Notes under the pieces: generated by a model
What the model was told of the DNA's origin: nothing
The model's input: only the letters and a program-made list of their open reading frames with translations
Databases searched by the model: none
Made by a program: the position numbers and the translations under genes
NCBI GenBank assembly: GCA_930367205.1
Contig: OV884011.1
Span: forward strand, 122,943,866 to 123,007,865
Origin: Acanthosoma haemorrhoidale
Lineage: Eukaryota > Arthropoda > Insecta > Hemiptera > Acanthosomatidae
Length of the DNA: 64,000 nt
Direction of reading: 5' to 3'
In this document: piece by piece, positions 1 through 11,461 of the stretch
How positions within the stretch are numbered: the first letter of the stretch is position 1
Layout of the letters: every line of letters begins with the position of its first letter

Positions 1-51
1 ACGCGGGGAGTCAGGTGGTCCGCCTATCAGATCCAGCTGGAGGGAAGACTA

Positions 52-426
52 GTGGACGACGACTGGGCTATCCTAGGGGATGATCCCCTGCATTTGGATA
101 GTCCTGACAGTAAGGTAGCGTCTCTCACTGCGGCCATAAGGAATGTTGCGGAAGCGACCCTCCACCGAAGGAAACCCAGGAAAAGGTGTAACCCATGGTG
201 GACGCCCGCCCTTACATCGGCCAAGAGAGAGCTCTACAGGGCGAGGCGAGCGTTTCAGAAGTGTAGGAACCAGCAAGTCCGGGAGGCCCTACAGGCCCGA
301 CACAAGTCCCTCCGGAAGGAATACGTGAAGAATATAGAGGTTACCCGGAGGGAAACCTGGGACGAGTTCGTCCAACGCGAGTCGGAGAAGTACCCCTGGG
401 GTATTCCGTACCGAGTGGCGATGTAA
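52..426 (+). pseudogene. R1L ORF2 segment: endonuclease-RT linker
   Basis: This 124-codon open stretch carries the basic linker found in R1-clade ORF2 between the AP endonuclease and RT. It has NPWWTPAL near residue 47, then an Arg/Lys-rich helix (ARRAFQKC) and the W-x-EFV and PWG block near residues 103-117. The frame ends at a TAA at 424-426, where a frameshift probably occurred. Homologous ORF2 coding continues in other frames downstream. The true start lies upstream of the window; the Met at 52 is only the first in-window ATG. Confidence 0.7.
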
Positions 427-1009
427 CAGGGGTACCAGGGGTGGCCAGTCGAAGACACTCGCCGCGCTGAACAGCGGCGATTGGCAGGCCACCTCCCTGG
501 AAGAAGCAGCGGCCTTTTGGCATGGAGGACCCATGGCGACATGGAGGAGACATACCCCAGGGATCTAGAAGAAGACGACTCGCCTGAAGACTCTCGGGTA
601 AGATCCGTAACATCTGGGATCTGCGCATCGCCGTGCAGAAGCAGAAGACCGGAATAGCTCCAGGACTGGACGAGATCGACGCGGCCATGATCAAGGCATC
701 GTGTCTACTCATAGAGAGGAGACTGCTCGAGATAATGAATGAGTGCCTCGACCACGGGAGATTCCCGATCTAATGGAAGAGAGCGGAGCTCAGACTCAAT
801 CCGAAGGGAACCGACCGGGACCTGACAGGTACCAAGAGCTACAGGCCCATCAGCCTCCTCCCAGTCCTGAGTAAAGTCCTGGAGAGACTCATGCACACGG
901 CGTTGTAAGAGACCTTCGAGAAGGTGGGAGACCTTGGGACCACCCAAGACAGCACGGCTCCTGCAAGGGCAGGAGCACAGCTGATGCCTTAGATAAGATA
1001 AGGGACGAC
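427..1009 (+). pseudogene. R1L ORF2: degenerate RT N-terminal region
   Basis: RT-like pieces are spread over shifting frames. One reads KTGIAPGLDEIDAAMIKA near 640-695 (the KAPG.D block) and another SYRPISLLPVLSKVLERLM near 835-890 (RT fingers). In-frame stops interrupt them, for example the TAA at 772-774 and the TAA inside gcgttgtaag near 907. The order matches an ordinary LINE RT, so this is decay by point mutation and small indels rather than rearrangement. Confidence 0.65.
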
Positions 1010-1729
1010 ATGGCAACTCGCTCTAAGTACGCGCTGCTGGTCACATTTGACATCTCCTCTGCTTTTGACAGGGTGTGGTGGCCCTACGTCATGAGGGAAT
1101 TGCAGGAACTGGAAGCCCCGAGCAATTTGTATGAGCTCGTGGGCAGCTACCTTAGCGGACGTAGGGTGGTCATCAGAGGAGTGTCCTACGACGTCGAAGC
1201 ACCGGTGGAGCGAGGGTGTCCCCAAGGCTCAGTTCTGGGCCCTGCCCTTTGGAAGTTAGTGTTTAACAAGGTCCTCGTGACCCTAGAAGAGCGTGGGTTC
1301 CCCGCGGTGGCATATGTGGACGACCTTGCGGCGACCATCGTGGGGAATTCACGAGCCGAGGTAGTAAGAAGAGCGTGCGCCTGTTCCAATTTGGTCAAGG
1401 AGTGGTGCACCAGAATGAAGATGACCATGGCTGCGGAGAAAACAACAGCGATGTTGATACGGGGCAAGGTGGACCGTGCCCACCCTATGTGGTTGGAAAT
1501 AGATGGAAGAAGAGTTAGAGTGGGCACGGAAGTAACGTACCTGGGGGTGAGACTCGGGAAAAGATTAAGCCTCTCTCCCCACATCAAATACCTCGGAGAC
1601 AGAGTCGTTAAAGAGAGTAACTCCTTCACGAGAATAGGGGGGGCGATGTGGGGAGTCAAATTCCGAGTCTCAAGAACCCTCTACCAGGCAGTCATCTTGG
1701 GAATTATCAGGTACGCCTCGCAGTCATAG
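1010..1729 (+). pseudogene. R1L reverse transcriptase palm domain (uninterrupted part)
   Basis: This 239-codon stretch holds the catalytic core of a LINE reverse transcriptase. TFDISSAFDRVWW at about residues 13-25 contains the first catalytic Asp. RGCPQGSVLGPALW follows at about residues 70-83, then AYVDDL with the YVDD box at residues 102-105. An AEKTTAML block comes next, then the TYLGVRLG block typical of the region after the palm. RT copies the element RNA at the nicked target. The frame ends at a TAG (1727-1729), after which homology continues in another frame, so this is a fragment of ORF2. The ATG at 1010 is internal to the domain and is not a native start. Confidence 0.85.
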
Positions 1730-2502
1730 TCGGCGCACCTTAACAAGGGCCAGACGCACGCCCTGAAGAGGATTCAGAGAGCGGCTTTGATAAGGGTTAC
1801 GAGGTCCTATAGGAGGGTGTCGCTTATCGTATCAGGACGCGCTGTAGGTATTGGCAGCGGCGGCACCAGTAGACCTGGTCCTCCTGGAGCAGCGCCTCAG
1901 GTCGAAGATGAAGAGAGGGCACATTGAAGATCTTCCACCTCCCCTACGGAGAAGAATTGAGGAAGAGCCCGGGAGGTGGAAGGCCCTCACAGGCAAATGG
2001 ACAATAGAGGCCTGGGGTGCCAGGTGGACTGGCACGACCAAGGGGAGCACCCTGAGGAAGTACTTCTCCTCAGTCCAGGACAGGCTGAGGGCAAGTTGGG
2101 TCTCCCTGGATTACTGGGTGTCACAAGTGCTCACAGGACACGGCGGATTCCGTGTCACGCTGTACGAATACAAGAGGGCAGAAAACAGGTCCTGCCCCCC
2201 ATGGCGGAGAGAGTGATACTGCGGAGCACGTCGTGCTCTCTTGTCATGCACTGGAACCGGCTAGAGCACGGCTGCTCCGCACGATAGGAGAGTACAGCCT
2301 GGGCGAGTCCGACCTGCCGTCGCTAGTGAATGACGAAGCAAGATACACCGCGTTCTGCAGATTCGTCGGGGAGTGGAAAAGGGTTCAAGGCTCCGGGCAT
2401 TTTACTATATCCAGGGGGGTGGCGCGGGGTGAGCAGCCGTGTCTTCGGAAAGGCTCACCCGAAGCCAACGATGTATCACCGGTTCCAGAGCAGTCACTGT
2501 AA
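1730..2502 (+). pseudogene. R1L ORF2 C-terminus with damaged zinc motif
   Basis: The sequence after the TAG encodes LNKGQTHALKRIQRAAL (thumb region), then frame-shifted pieces through 2216, and a last frame from about 2152 to 2502. The C-terminal Cys/His motif of R1-clade ORF2 is visible as HGGESDTAEHVVLSCHALE near 2199-2255. The first Cys of the motif is readable only in a neighbouring frame (SCPPW), which suggests a 1-nt indel there. The final stop is TAA at 2500-2502. The same segment exists as a second copy at 37369-37830. Confidence 0.65.
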
Positions 2503-2917
2503 ATATGTATATATAGATATAAGGTAGGACTGAGAAGTATATGGTAAAGACATAAGTTTAGTTATAGGGGGATGGAGGATGCAAACCCCATGTAAATATA
2601 GTTTTAAGTATAGGTAGAACACGGATCCAAAATTGTAAATAGTATTAAGATAGTTATCTAGCTATAGGAAAAAAAAAAAAAAAATGTATATAGCTAGTTT
2701 AGGATTTGTAAATATAGTATTAGAGGTTTGTCTTTTTGTTTTTGAGAATAAATGGAACAAAACAGAATAACCGAAGGTGTGCTGACCGGTGCAACAATCC
2801 CATTGCACCGGAATACGCGCACCACAGACTACGTAACACCACGATCCCGCTTCACGGGCTTGTGGGGCAAGCCCGTTTGAGGCTCAGCCTCAAGTAGGGC
2901 AAAAAAAAAAAAAAAAA
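2427..2917 (+). other. R1L structured 3' end: serial hairpins plus poly(A)
   Basis: Four hairpins can be drawn. (1) 2427-2434 with 2453-2460 (8 bp). (2) 2786-2794 with 2803-2811 (ccggtgcaa/ttgcaccgg, 9 bp perfect), extended outward by 2776-2782 with 2817-2823 (7 pairs including one G-U). (3) 2854-2862 with 2868-2876 (acgggcttg/caagcccgt, 9 bp perfect, loop tgggg). (4) 2877-2883 with 2887-2893 (ttgaggc/gcctcaa, 7 bp, loop tca). The last two abut each other, and the poly(A) tract begins 7 nt later. In LINEs, such 3' structures can serve as the RT recognition site; that role here is inferred. Confidence 0.7.
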
Positions 2918-3035
2918 TATTGTTACTTGAGTGCCTACTTAGAAATAATAATGTTCAACATTTTCTGTTCAGGTCTGATACCTGACCTGGGTAAGGGTCT
3001 CCAGCCCCTAACTAATTAACTTGCAGCTGCGACTT

Positions 3036-3164
3036 CTTTATTGTTTACAACATTTACAATGACTTATGGTTTGGTAATGTTATTTACATTTGTTTAAATT
3101 AATTAACAATACATATACATTAGAGTATAGGGTGATTTATCTTATGTAGTTAGTGGTCACTACA
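3036..3164 (-). mobile_element. LTR-S terminal fragment
   Basis: This stretch matches one end of the LTR-S repeat (44276-44931) by eye. Shared words are catttacaatga-ttat, gttatttacatttgt, and the end tagagtatagggtgatt followed by tatcttatgtagttag, closing in ACTACA. Only one unit of the internal 35-bp repeat is present, against about three in the 15 kb copy. The left side breaks up near 3036. The 2918-3035 stretch between the R1L poly(A) and this fragment may be more diverged LTR. The R1L element may therefore have inserted into an LTR-S copy; this is not proven. Confidence 0.6.
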
Positions 3165-4489
3165 GTTGGTATAAGAGAAAAATTAGTTTTACTACAAATT
3201 ATTGTTAAAAAATAAATTACCGAGCTTAAAAAACTTTACAGTGACTTCATCTTTCTCCTACCACCTGCATCTTGTTCTCTCAAATCTCAGGCAAATCATA
3301 GGATATTTATAGATCTCTGTGAAGGCGCCCCTCTGTGGTCTCAGTGGAGCTGACATCGTCCGGTCACCACTTCATACAAATAGGATCGTTCAAATTGCTG
3401 AACTGTGGATGGTGGTCGAATTGAAATGTTTGTAACAGTTTTGGTTATAATCCTAGAATATCGCATTGTTTGTATAGTCTCTTTGAGGCTGTTAAGTAGT
3501 GTTACGGATTGAATGTACAATTAGAGCCCTAAACCACCTCACGACCAAAATACTACCAGCCTAACCAAGTAGTAGTGGAACTAATTTACGAATCTTTCAT
3601 CACTCTCAGTTTTTCTTCCTTCTTCCAAAAAATTCTTAATAGAAACGATTCATGGTCTATAGGAGCTTCCTGCACCATACTTATAGCATGGCTATTTTAA
3701 GAGCCAACGTGTAATAGATGGATTACCGAAATTGCTTTATAGCTATAAAAACATATTAAGAAAACCATTAAAACATTTTCAAAATTCAATCATCTTAAAT
3801 ATATACCCTCTTGCTCATAAACCACATAACTACTACTAACGGAATTGTCATCGATCCAAAGGACACTGGTGGCACGACTGTAGAACATCTCCAAGACTCC
3901 TTCTCCACTCCAAATGACTCTATAGCAGCTAGTGAATGGTTTTACACCTAAGTTAAGTCCGTAAATTCTGTTTCACATTGCGAATTCTCAAATGTAAAAA
4001 CTTTTCCCAAGGATCGGACGGTATTATTTACATATTATACATAATAATTTTCCACCGTTGAATAACTTCCTAAAAAGACAGCCAAAGAATTTTTCAAAAT
4101 ATGCTAATGAAACAAAGAAACTTATCTGAATTTAATAGTAATTTCTCAGAATGAGCAAAATATGATATAATGTTTGAAACATTTTCAGGACCATTTTACG
4201 TTGACGATTTTCAAAGTCTGCTGTGGTTTCTTGAACAGAAGTTATTATTCTTGTCTCTTCCACGTCGACTGTCTTAAGGCTTCCGCAAGCCCGATTCTAT
4301 AAAAGCCGACACCAAAGCATCCAGCTACTGTGGTATGAATGCTGTAACCGGTTACATTTTAAGCTAATTAAAAAATAGTAGCAATTAAAATAAAAAACTA
4401 AAACAACTTAGAAAAGTGAAACTGTCAAAGTGTTAAAGTGGCTTTATGACTGGCAGGAGCACGTTAGACAATACCATATGACTAGAGAC
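3165..4489. other. AT-rich intergenic DNA with faint LINE-like traces
   Basis: No gene, RNA or intact repeat is recognised. Around 3830-3960 one frame reads like a LINE pre-RT segment (DPKDTGGTTVEHLQDSFS, then NDSIAASEW). It fits in front of the RT relic at 4490-4800, but it is too decayed to delimit. Confidence 0.35.
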
Positions 4490-4800
4490 AGAATCATCTA
4501 ACTTTAGCACAGTAGTGATTTTCATACATCTGGAAAATGCTTTTTACTACATAAAAAAATATAGTAATTGTCTATTTGTCACAAAGGGAGTGAACGGTAA
4601 CATTTTTCGATTCATAAAAAATTTCCAATAGGAAATTCTATAAAAAGTTTGAGTTTCAAAGTCGTCGCTGTTTATCGCTGTTCCCCAAATAAGTTTTCTC
4701 AATCCAGTCTTAAACAAAATCTGTAAAATAATTAATCCACCACTGATAATACTATTGTATGCTGATGAAAGTAATATATTTGGACGGCAAAAATACCCTA
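4490..4800 (+). pseudogene. Ancient LINE reverse-transcriptase relic
   Basis: Pieces of a LINE RT palm can be read across two frames with stops. These are FIHLENAFYYI (a changed FLDFEKAFD block), then GVNGNIFRFIKNF, KVGVSKSSLFIAVPQ-like text near 4645-4690, LNPVLNKI, and LLYADESNIFG near 4752-4790 (a changed YADD block). The order matches a Jockey/CR1-type RT. The base composition has drifted to that of the surrounding AT-rich DNA, so this is much older than the other LINE copies here. Confidence 0.5.
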
Positions 4801-5056
4801 GAACTCACAGACATAGCTTTTATGAAATATAATATACAGATAAAAAACTGTGTTTGTGGCCCTCAGTTCAATTTTAAATGTAGTTACACAAATTAGGTGA
4901 TTTAAAATAGTGTGTGAAACATATGAATTTGTGAAAATTGCCATAAACAAAGTTCGTGTTCTATGTGCACAAAAAAAATCGGCCTGTAGTGAAAATATGG
5001 CGAGGCAATTAATCATCAAGCCAAGAACCAATAGTTTCTTAATTTATCATTATTAT

Positions 5057-5343
5057 TAGTTAACTTATCAATGAAGAAACAAGATGTTTTTCTAGAAACC
5101 TAAAATATTATAATGATTTATAACATTATAACATTTAGGCCTTTGTTAAAGGTCTAAAAGACATTTTTATCTATAACTTATAAAGAGAAGTCCACGACAG
5201 CTTATGATTATTCCCAAGCTGATTGTCTTTCATTAATTTACAATATATAATGATATTGGGCTATAGTCGCGGTTGAGAAGATAGTGAAGTGGATGTAAAT
5301 GAACGTTTGAAGTGCAGATTCCAGCGGCATTAGCCCAAGTGGA
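5057..5343. repeat. Dispersed repeat C, copy 1
   Basis: This stretch aligns by eye with 12646-12927 over about 285 bp at roughly 80% identity. The sharpest blocks are the stretch around cccaagctgattgtctttnat, then taatttacaatatataat, and the run from cgtttgaagtgcagattcc to attagnccaagtggac. The homology stops abruptly after gtggac in both copies. No terminal inverted repeats, TSD or coding content were seen, so the repeat class is unknown. Confidence 0.75.
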
Positions 5344-6442
5344 CATTCCATTCTGGCTTGGGTATTGTTCACTGCGCCGCCGAGCGCCCACACAAACCTG
5401 CTCCGTTCTGTTCAACAAACCGTGCCTCCTCTCTTTGCCCTTCAACAAATAACTTCTTTCCTCAGAAATTGCCAACGGAGGGGAGGATCAATAGGACTAG
5501 CTGTGCACCGTGCTAATATCAACTGGACAATAAACTTATCCACAGTGCTAGGGGACTGTTTATTTAACGGTCTAATGGTAACAACTCCATTCAAATCTAA
5601 TCTACCCATTTCATTAAAATCACACTAATTGAAAAAATGAAAATAGATCATCATTCAGCTGGTAGTATTTCCCGTCTAGTAATTTTCCTTGCTTCATAAA
5701 TGGTAACTAGAGTTACCATATTACCAATAAGACTATATTACGAAATTTATTAAACTTTGTGAAGTCTAGGGTAGTTATGAAAGGCAAACAAATACTTCGG
5801 AGCTCATCAGGTAGGGCAATCTGGTATGTAGGAATTTGTTTAGATCGCTGTCTTACTTGGAACTACCGCATAAATACATAAATAACCCAGGCTAATGTGG
5901 GGCTGACAATCCTCCAATAAATTGAAAGTCCAATCTAAAACCGGACATTGGACTTTAAGATACAAATCCATATTAGTTTCTTTACTATAGAATGGTAGGA
6001 GTATGGGGAGATGCATCCGCAACTAAAAAAAAACTAGTGTTCTAAGATAAGGAAGGCTTTATGTATGAAGGAAGACAATCTTAGCACAAGAGTCAACGCC
6101 TCCTGGTTTATTAGGAACCAACAGATAGACAGTGACCTAAAAATGCAACCAGGCACTCAGTTTCCTTTATTTTATACTTTTGTACTTTGGTTATACTATA
6201 AAATAAAACAACCTCTGTCTCCCCATAGATTTAATAATTTATAGCCACCGGTTTTCGAAAGACCATGCGTAGGTGAGGTTTTAGGTTGATGGGTCACCAT
6301 AGTCATATGTTACTTGCTGGGATAGCTATCAAACGACGATTATTATTTAAGACCGAAAGTTGTTATATTTCATAAAATAGTACATTCCTGTGGGTACAAC
6401 TAGTGAGTTCACAAACCTACTAACCCCTACGGACCAGTCGCT
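5344..6442. other. Intergenic DNA, nothing recognised
   Basis: An 87-codon open frame at 5365-5628 has no recognisable motif and begins in the sequence just after repeat C. The rest is AT-rich. No promoter, RNA gene or repeat could be supported. Confidence 0.4.
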
Positions 6443-7250
6443 ATGCTACCCAAGGAGTTTTATCAATCACAGGCACTTTATACCGCCCCCCCCCCCAACA
6501 TGACAGTGGCTCCAGAGCCAATGAACCGACTGATTCTACCTTACTCTTCATCTTTCAAACATGCTTCATTAACACAAAACTATCCTAGATACACACAGTT
6601 CTTCTGTATCCAATCAACTGGATATACACCTGCCTCTATCTCCTTCACCCCCTCCCCCCACCCTAAAGAAGTAGCCTCTGTCATTTTCAAACTTCAAACC
6701 CGTAAAGCTCCTGGTTTCGATCTTATTACTCCACCTATCCTAAAACATTTAAAAAAAAATCTATTTCGTTCCTAATCTTCATTTAAAATTTAGTCCTCAG
6801 AACCTGAATAAAAATTATCATACCCATACCCATGGCCCCCCTACCGATCATGAGGAAGATCCTTGATAAACTTCTGCTCGAATGCCCATCAGTTAGGATT
6901 TCGCTCTTCGCACTCCACTATTCACCAATGCTCTCACATAATAGACTCCATTTCCTTCTCATTTGAGAAGAAAGGTTATTGTTGTTCTTCACTCAGGATC
7001 GAGTATGGCACCAAGGCTTGCTCTGTAAACTCAATATTAATCATCCATTCTCGTTTTACCATCATAATCCTGTCATGTTTATTTCGCCAATGAATGTACC
7101 AATGTGGGGTTCTCAGTCCAATCCTACTCCTCCTGTGCTCGTTTGATATACCTTATACTCATTCTTTAACCTCCTTCTATGAATTCGCTAACGACTCAGA
7201 TATCCTCTCTTCCAATCCTGAACCCATTCTTGCTTCCCATGCTTTGCACC
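6443..7250 (+). pseudogene. Jockey-type LINE ORF2 relic
   Basis: The frame at 6443-6775 carries the start of a Jockey-type RT: HPKEVASVIFKLQTRKAPGFD and then PPILKHLKK (residues ~73-106). Around 6887 another frame reads HQLGFRSSHSTIHQ, the QFGFR..HST block, then a degraded FEKKGYC region. At 7094-7230 follow GVLSPILL (the PQGSVLSP block) and FANDSDILSSNPEPI (the FADDT.ILS block with A-N-D-S in place of A-D-D-T). The catalytic YADD-type box is altered and the frames are broken. The same blocks occur in the Jockey-A relic at 55600-57170, so the two are related. Confidence 0.7.
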
Positions 7251-7289
7251 CTATCCTTTGTGAGAGAGTTTACTTTGTTGTTGTGTTAC

Positions 7290-9560
7290 TTTGTGTCTCA
7301 CAACGCAAATTCGTGGCTTGATGAGGAATTGAAATACTGCGATAGGGCACGAACGGCTTCGGGGCTTACATGGAGATTACCGTAAGTTTTGTAAGCTCCT
7401 TAAGACCAATACCCAGAAGGACTCAGGTGCCTTTCTTCATGACGGTGACACCCACAAAGCAGAAGAACAGGCGAAAATACTGGTCGACTACTACACAGCA
7501 AACAACGCCGCTAGGACTGGTAACTACCACGAACCTAAGCAGCTTGAGACAGGACAGAGCTATAAGTTTGTCTCCCAGAAGCAGCTCATACGATTCTTCG
7601 CCGGTGTCAGGGAAACCAAGCACCAGGGCGTGACGGGGTGCAAACTGTTTTACTGAAGCAGCTGCCAAGAAGAGGGATTGTCCAACTCGTTAACCTTTAC
7701 AATTTATGCATTAGGTTGTAAACCTTCCAAACAGCGTGGAAACAAGCTATCTTGTACCCGCTGCGGAATCCCACAGAGAGGCGACTACCCAGCCCACTAT
7801 CACCCGATCGGTCTCCTCCCTCACATGGGGAAGATTCTCGAAAAGATAATACTGAACTACCTGAAGGAGTTCTGTTCGGAAAATGCTATCATTCCGTAAG
7901 TGAAGACTCTATTATCATATTAGCAGGCTCGTCTGAGTACAGAAAATCCGTATGTGAAGGTACCCTTGGTATTAACAGGAACACATAAATAGCATAAATC
8001 TTAAATAGCTATGATAACGTTGGACTGCACGCGGGCTGTCGACTCAGTGTCCCACGGGATTCTGTGCCGACAGTTTTGCGACTGGGAATGCTTAGAGCAG
8101 TTATACACCATGTTGGTTTCCTTCTTGAAGGTCAGAACGGTAAGTGTACGGGTGGGTGATCGACTATCTCCCCCTTGTTATGTATTATTTATTCCTAATA
8201 AGTAAGCCTTGGTTCAGAAGAAATGAACAATAAAAATTAAAAACACACAAGAAATCTACTCTCAATCAATTACATTGATCACATCAACTATAAAAAAATT
8301 AAAAGTTTTTTTGTAGACTCTTGATCAAAACTGGTACTGAGTTTATAATGACTTGAATGCTCCACTCTGTAGACTTGAATTTTGTGCACTGCCTAAAATT
8401 AAAATATTTTCAATCCAAAATTCTTGAACAATTAGTCAATGCTTCATTTTATATTCAAAGTATACCCGGCATGAAGATTAAAATATTCCTTTTCTTCCAA
8501 ATGCAATTATAATAAAGTATAGCTGATTCCATGAATTGACTTCTGGGCACGAAATTACACTTATTCTGTCTTAACCTTCAAATGATGTAATCAACTTAGG
8601 GATGTGATCAAGTCATTTACAATTACTTTACACTCATCTCATTACCAAGTGTACGATATGTAATTGCCCAAATAAATAATTATTAATATTAAAAGGCATC
8701 ATTGTTTGTTTTCAACAAGAAAACCTATTGTTTGGATAAGTGGTCATAGCCGGTTTTGATACTGACTCCTCATACTTTAAAAAAAAATGAGATGAAAATT
8801 GGAACAGATTGTTGAGTTCCTCAAGGAGCGGTTTTGTCTCCGGTGCTTTTAATCGCTTTTGGTGATGACATTGTGGTTTACAGCCGCAGCATGAGTGCAC
8901 GAAGAGCTCTTGCACAGTAATCAGTGACAGACTGAATAAGTTAAAAATCAGTGTGAACGTCGAGAAGACTGACTGCGTAATCAACTCCCTCCAAAAGGGG
9001 AAAAAAGGTTTGCCAAAACCCTTTACTGTAGGAGGGCAAGAGTACAACACATCGGCTTTCTCAATGCAATATCTGGGTATAAAAGTGGATAGGCATCTCC
9101 ATTTCTCTACTCATTTTAGAAACAAACTAGAAAAAGTACGACATAGGTCCGTGGTGAAGCCGTTAACCACTTGCTAACTTCTCCAAACTTGTCGCTGTGT
9201 CTCAAATTAATGATCAATAAATGTATCCTCCGGCCAGCTCTGCTGTACGGTACCCCGCTATATACTCACTTGACTGACAAGACAGCTAAAAGTCTCCAAC
9301 AATTCCAGAACGGGATCATTAGAAAAGTGGTCCGACATACCTCAAAAGGTTAAAGAACGCCGACCTACACCCGTTGCTTGGTGTGCCATTGGTGGGTGTG
9401 TTCATCCACTGGGAACAGTGACAAGTTTTTTGACTTGTAGCAGTACCTCACAAACCCGGAGTTTAGCACTATGTATGACCCCATTCACCCTTTCCACCTT
9501 GATGGCAACAAACTGTCGGGGAAAATTAGGTTAAGATTTAGTTTTTATTGTTAGGTGTAA
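7290..9560 (+). mobile_element. LINE-B element, decayed ORF2, interrupted by ~600 bp
   Basis: A second LINE begins just after the Jockey relic. 7300-7660 holds pre-RT text (SWLDEELKYC and, in another frame, GAFLHDGDTHKAEEQAK). 7770-7900 holds YHPIGLLPHMGKILEKII. 8011-8170 holds LDCTRAVDSVSHG and FLKVRTVSVRVGDRLS. After an unrelated AT-rich block (~8200-8800) the palm resumes with VPQGAVLSPVLL and FGDDIVVYS (normally FADD). 8940-9180 and 9171-9353 give the C-terminus (VEKTDCVINSLQKGKK, then LYGTPLYTHLTDKTAKSLQQ). The same C-terminus recurs at 18645-19373, 24605-24847 and 47020-47620. The element is inactive. Confidence 0.75.
8200..8800. other. AT-rich insertion or replacement inside the LINE-B RT
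   Basis: Between the VRVGDRLS block and the VPQGAVLSP block an intact LINE RT has only a few residues, but here about 600 bp of AT-rich DNA intervene. No clear terminal inverted repeats or TSD were found at its edges, so it could be an old MITE or a gene-conversion/rearrangement product. It has no coding content. Confidence 0.45.
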
Positions 9561-11410
9561 GCTAGTTTTAAGTCTATGATAAATAAGGAAAAACCCAAAA
9601 CTTTTCAAAAATTCAGTCCATCATTGTATAATGTACATAATTATACTTTTGTACAATGCAGATCACTATTAGTAGAAAACAGAATTTGTATAAAATGGTG
9701 TCAAGCTACAGGAAATATAATGAAGCAAGTGTAAATAGATTCGTTTATAGGATCTATATTTTGTAACATATATTAATTTTGTAACAAGGGGATATGAAAA
9801 AAAAAGTCTGCAGGTTTTGTACCTTAAATTTTCCTAGTAATTAATTAATAAATTGGACCTTAATTAAATAGGATTGGTTTGCTACGTTTGCTGTCGTTAC
9901 ATTTTGTGGGACGTCCTTACAGAAGTTCTTTATAAAGTAAGTCAGAAAAAGTTGCAAACTTTATCTTATTCACTGGTTTAATTAATTTTTGGAATGATAA
10001 GCTCTTAAAAGCATTAAAAAAATTAGCTCCGCACTTTTATGTCATTGGGACACCAGGCTTAACCTGCATGTAAGAAATATTTTAAAATAGGAGAATTACA
10101 ACCACTGGAGCATAGTTATACGAGCAAACACTGCAGAGTATTTCCACTTTTAAGAATAAAACAATGGAAGCTTTAAAATGTAGCTCATTAACGGTCTTTG
10201 AAAGGATCCTTGACAAAAGAAAAGAATAAAATATTTTACTTTTTCTTCATCAAAATCATTACTGGAATTTACATCGTTGTTTCCATGTGTGATGAAGTGT
10301 AAGCTTCACTTCGATAACCCTGATATATTTGTTAAATACAGTGGTATATTTGATTATATTCTTTGCAGAGTAGGGGAATTTCATAAGTAGAAATTCATTT
10401 TAGTGGGCCACTCGTCGTACACTCATTCTGCCCATTTTACATTCGACAATACGAAGCCATTTTCAGGATGGAGGGTATACTATAATTCGAAATGGACCCG
10501 CTTGTCTTCTTTATGATTCGAGATTATTCTGTAATGTTTACTCTCAATTTCCGCTTACTGTTTACATCCTCACGACGTAGTTTATTTGCATTTCGCTTCG
10601 TTTGTTATGTACACCCATCATAATGAGGTATGTACATACGAGTACATAATGCTTCAGTAGTTTTTTATTCGGTTCACATTTATGTACTGAACGTGTTTTA
10701 AAAAATATAAGCTCCTGATATATCGAATATATTTTCTTTTACTTTGATAATTAGAAATTCTTGATCACTATAACTGTTATGTTGATAGTATCTGCCCCCC
10801 CCATATTTAGATTTACAATATTTAGAATCTCTATGGAACTAAATAAACTAAAATTGCACCTGGAGCTTGTATATGTCCTGTAGTTATGCTAAGTTATATA
10901 AAGAATATAAAGTTATGTAACCTGCAATATTTCGGAATGTTTCTGAGGTCCCTTGGGTTGAATTATCGAGTGTCTACTGTATCGACATAACTACTTCCAC
11001 AAGGTTGAATATTCTCTCATCTTCTCGTGGTTTATTAATATGCGCCAATATGTAATAAACATATCCTATTACTTTGTATTAATCAACAATCCTTTAATTG
11101 AATATATATATATGTAATACGAACGTCGCGATATTTGTATTTAGAACTGATCCAATCTCAGCGCTCCCAGCGCACAACAGAACAGGGTCCCATCAAGTAT
11201 TAGCGAGATGCAGAATTGTTAGATGTGAAGATGGCTAAGTGCAGAGGAACTTGGCCCTTATTCAAAGTTGCCAGGCTCCACTCTACCGTCTTCCCAACTG
11301 GCGGTAATTGTGGCCTTTAGGCCGCTGCACCCGGCTGAGGTTTCTCTGGCCATCTGTTATGAAGTTGTTACTTCTGAAACTTTCTACCTCATCTGTAGCA
11401 ACTAATTAGT
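9561..11410. other. AT-rich intergenic DNA
   Basis: No gene, RNA gene or well-defined repeat was recognised. The first ~250 bp may include the LINE-B 3' UTR. A GC-richer stretch at 11160-11360 has no readable conserved protein on either strand. Confidence 0.4.
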
Positions 11411-11415
11411 TTGAG

Positions 11416-11461
11416 CTCTTCAGAAATACTACAAGTTGACAGCATGAGTACTTCTGAAGAG
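11416..11461. repeat. Short inverted repeat (15-bp arms)
   Basis: ctcttcagaaatact at 11416-11430 is the reverse complement of agtacttctgaagag at 11447-11461 with one mismatch, with a 16-nt loop. A similar word (acttctgaaac) lies upstream near 11371-11381. It sits at the start of a 64-codon frame without recognisable motifs. Its function is unknown. Confidence 0.6.

Larger units (their letters stand above)
1..2917 (+). mobile_element. R1-clade non-LTR retrotransposon (R1L), 5' end outside window
   Basis: A LINE copy runs in from the left edge and ends in a 17-A tail at 2901-2917. Seen in order: the linker between endonuclease and reverse transcriptase, a broken RT N-terminus, an intact RT palm, the RT C-terminus with a remnant zinc-binding motif, and a structured 3' UTR. 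Residue patterns such as NPWWT, PQGSVLGP and AYVDDL, and a C-terminal AEHVVLSCHALE block, fit the R1 group (R1/TRAS/SART-like). The flanks are not ribosomal DNA, so this is not a canonical 28S-inserted R1. Several stops and frameshifts make it inactive. It is clearly GC-richer than the DNA that follows. Confidence 0.85.

Noticed and set aside
1..2917. Canonical 28S rDNA-inserted R1
   Set aside because: The sequence after the poly(A) is not ribosomal DNA.
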